Origin: Bacillus sp. FJAT-27225
Lineage (GTDB): Bacteria > Bacillota > Bacilli > Bacillales > Cytobacillaceae
NCBI RefSeq assembly: GCF_001685025.1
Contig: NZ_MAYU01000021.1
Coordinates: 496,001 to 560,000 of the forward strand
DNA length: 64,000 nucleotides
Direction of reading: 5' to 3'
Positions 63,134 through 64,000 of this stretch are shown here, in pieces. Position 1 is the stretch's first letter. The number at the start of each line of letters is the position of its first letter. The translations under genes were made by a program, and so were the position numbers. The notes under the pieces are model-generated. The model was not told where the DNA came from. It did not search any database and saw only the letters and a list, made by a program, of their open reading frames with translations.

Positions 63134-64000
63134 TTAATTATTCCGGTCAAATGAACCCATCGTATGAAACATCTCATTTGATTCCTGAGAGACGTAGATG
63201 GTGCGGGTAGGAAAAGCAACTTCCACCCCTACTTCCTCCAGGATCCCCATGATTGCCAGGTTGATCTCATGCTTGATTTGGACATGTTCCGCCCAAACCG
63301 TTGTTGTTGTAAAGAAATAGATTAGGATATCGAGGCCGCTATCCCCATAATGGTCAAAAGCCACCATAATTGTATCCGGGTGGACATCATCGCGGTCATT
63401 CAATAGCTTCTCGATCCGTGTAACCACTTTTTGAATTTGGTCCTTGCCTGTCAGATAATTGAGCCCTAAATTAAAATTAACCCGCCTTTTTCCCATCCGG
63501 CTCCAATTCGTAATCGCTTCATTTGCAAGTGTAGCGTTCGGTACCGTAACCAATGCCTGGCTGAACGTCCGAACTTTTGTGCTCCGGAAATTAATATCTT
63601 CGACTGTTCCCTCTACACTCGGCGTCAATATCCAATCGCCAATGGAAAATGGTTTTTCCGTAACAATAACAACACCGCCGATGATATTGCCTACCGCTTC
63701 TTTTGCAGCCAACGCAAATGCAAGCCCGCCTAAACCAAGCCCTGCAACCAGCCCATTTACATCATAATCAAATTCCTGTGCAATAATGCTGATACTGATT
63801 GCAACGAGGATGACACGAATCGTTCTTGACAGAAACGGTAAAAGAATCAAATCAATCCGATTGTTCATCTTCTTATTTATACTGATTAAGATCCCGGTAG
63901 AAGGAGACGACAAATTAAACAATCCCCATGTAATTAAAACAATCACCATCGAGCGCAAACATTTTAAAAAGAATGCATTTTGCTGTTCAACAAACGGAAA
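63134..64000 (-). CDS. MscS-family mechanosensitive channel, N-terminus beyond the window
   Basis: The frame is open to the right edge (upstream residues FPFVEQQNAFFLKC read on without a start or stop). At least 288 residues: membrane helices, pore-lining helix GLVAGLGLGGLAFALAAKEA, then the beta domain GDWILTPSVEGTVEDINFRS and a C-terminal cytoplasmic domain. Like B. subtilis YkuT-type channels that release solutes on hypo-osmotic stress. Confidence 0.93.
   Translation of the reverse strand, partial: FPFVEQQNAFFLKCLRSMVIVLITWGLFNLSSPSTGILISINKKMNNRIDLILLPFLSRTIRVILVAISISIIAQEFDYDVNGLVAGLGLGGLAFALAAKEAVGNIIGGVVIVTEKPFSIGDWILTPSVEGTVEDINFRSTKVRTFSQALVTVPNATLANEAITNWSRMGKRRVNFNLGLNYLTGKDQIQKVVTRIEKLLNDRDDVHPDTIMVAFDHYGDSGLDILIYFFTTTTVWAEHVQIKHEINLAIMGILEEVGVEVAFPTRTIYVSQESNEMFHTMGSFDRNN

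Overview
The window looks like chromosome from an aerobic, spore-former-type member of the Bacillaceae (Mesobacillus/Neobacillus/Cytobacillus-like; the genus is a guess). The pointers are strong AGGAGG-type ribosome sites with frequent TTG/GTG starts, Bacillus-style regulators and operators (PucR, PerR, Fur, FNR, LacI), moderate-to-low GC, and several short dispersed palindromic repeats typical of this family. I see no rRNA, tRNA, CRISPR array, prophage or intact insertion sequence.

Layout. 1-5.7 kb: a glycerate kinase cut by the window edge, a secreted Vpr-like subtilase, a DegV lipid-binding protein with a coupled small Imm74-like gene, and two small proteins. 5.8-19.5 kb: a complete beta-1,2-glucan (sophoro-oligosaccharide) utilisation locus with a secreted GH144-type endo-beta-1,2-glucanase, an ABC importer (binding protein and two permeases), a GH3 beta-glucosidase, a GH94 1,2-beta-oligoglucan phosphorylase, a GH13 alpha-glucosidase and a LacI regulator. 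One operator word, GAAACGTTTC, lies in front of three of its transcripts. 19.5-26.6 kb: an assimilatory nitrite reductase/siroheme operon (nirB-nirD-cobA/hemD-sirB-sirC). Its nirB is frameshifted, and its promoter region and 5' end exist a second time as a decayed copy just upstream, with an FNR-type site. 26.6-30.3 kb: a Fur-controlled ferric-iron ABC transporter. 30.5-32.4 kb: a secreted phosphodiesterase/phosphatase.

32.5-56.8 kb is a large ureide (allantoin) catabolic island. It has two allantoinase paralogues, allantoate amidohydrolase, ureidoglycine aminohydrolase, two tandem ureidoglycolate dehydrogenases, all three AllF/AllG/AllH (FdrA/YlbE/YlbF) proteins linked to oxamate carbamoyltransferase, a carbamate kinase, a YbbY-type NCS2 permease, two nearly identical NCS1 permeases, two PucR regulators, an alpha/beta hydrolase and a RidA protein. 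Together they predict allantoin -> allantoate -> ureidoglycine -> ureidoglycolate -> oxalurate -> oxamate + carbamoyl phosphate -> ATP + CO2 + NH3: nitrogen release with one substrate-level phosphorylation. 56.9-59 kb: ahpC-ahpF with a PerR-like box. 59.2-64 kb: a GH43-like protein, two small unknown genes, a cold-shock protein, another NCS1 permease and an MscS channel running off the edge.

Besides genes, the window holds at least five families of non-coding repeats: (i) GGGACGGTT-type palindromes at gene ends; (ii) a ~130-190 bp element with imperfect terminal inverted repeats (two copies); (iii) a modular element of several hairpins at three places inside the ureide island, one of which supplies the stop codon of the NCS2 permease gene; (iv) a degenerate ~22-bp tandem array; (v) a degenerate palindrome cluster. 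The most unusual items are the modular hairpin element, the nirB promoter/5'-end duplication with frameshift, the probable ATT start codon of the NCS2 permease, and the combined energy-yielding ureide pathway.
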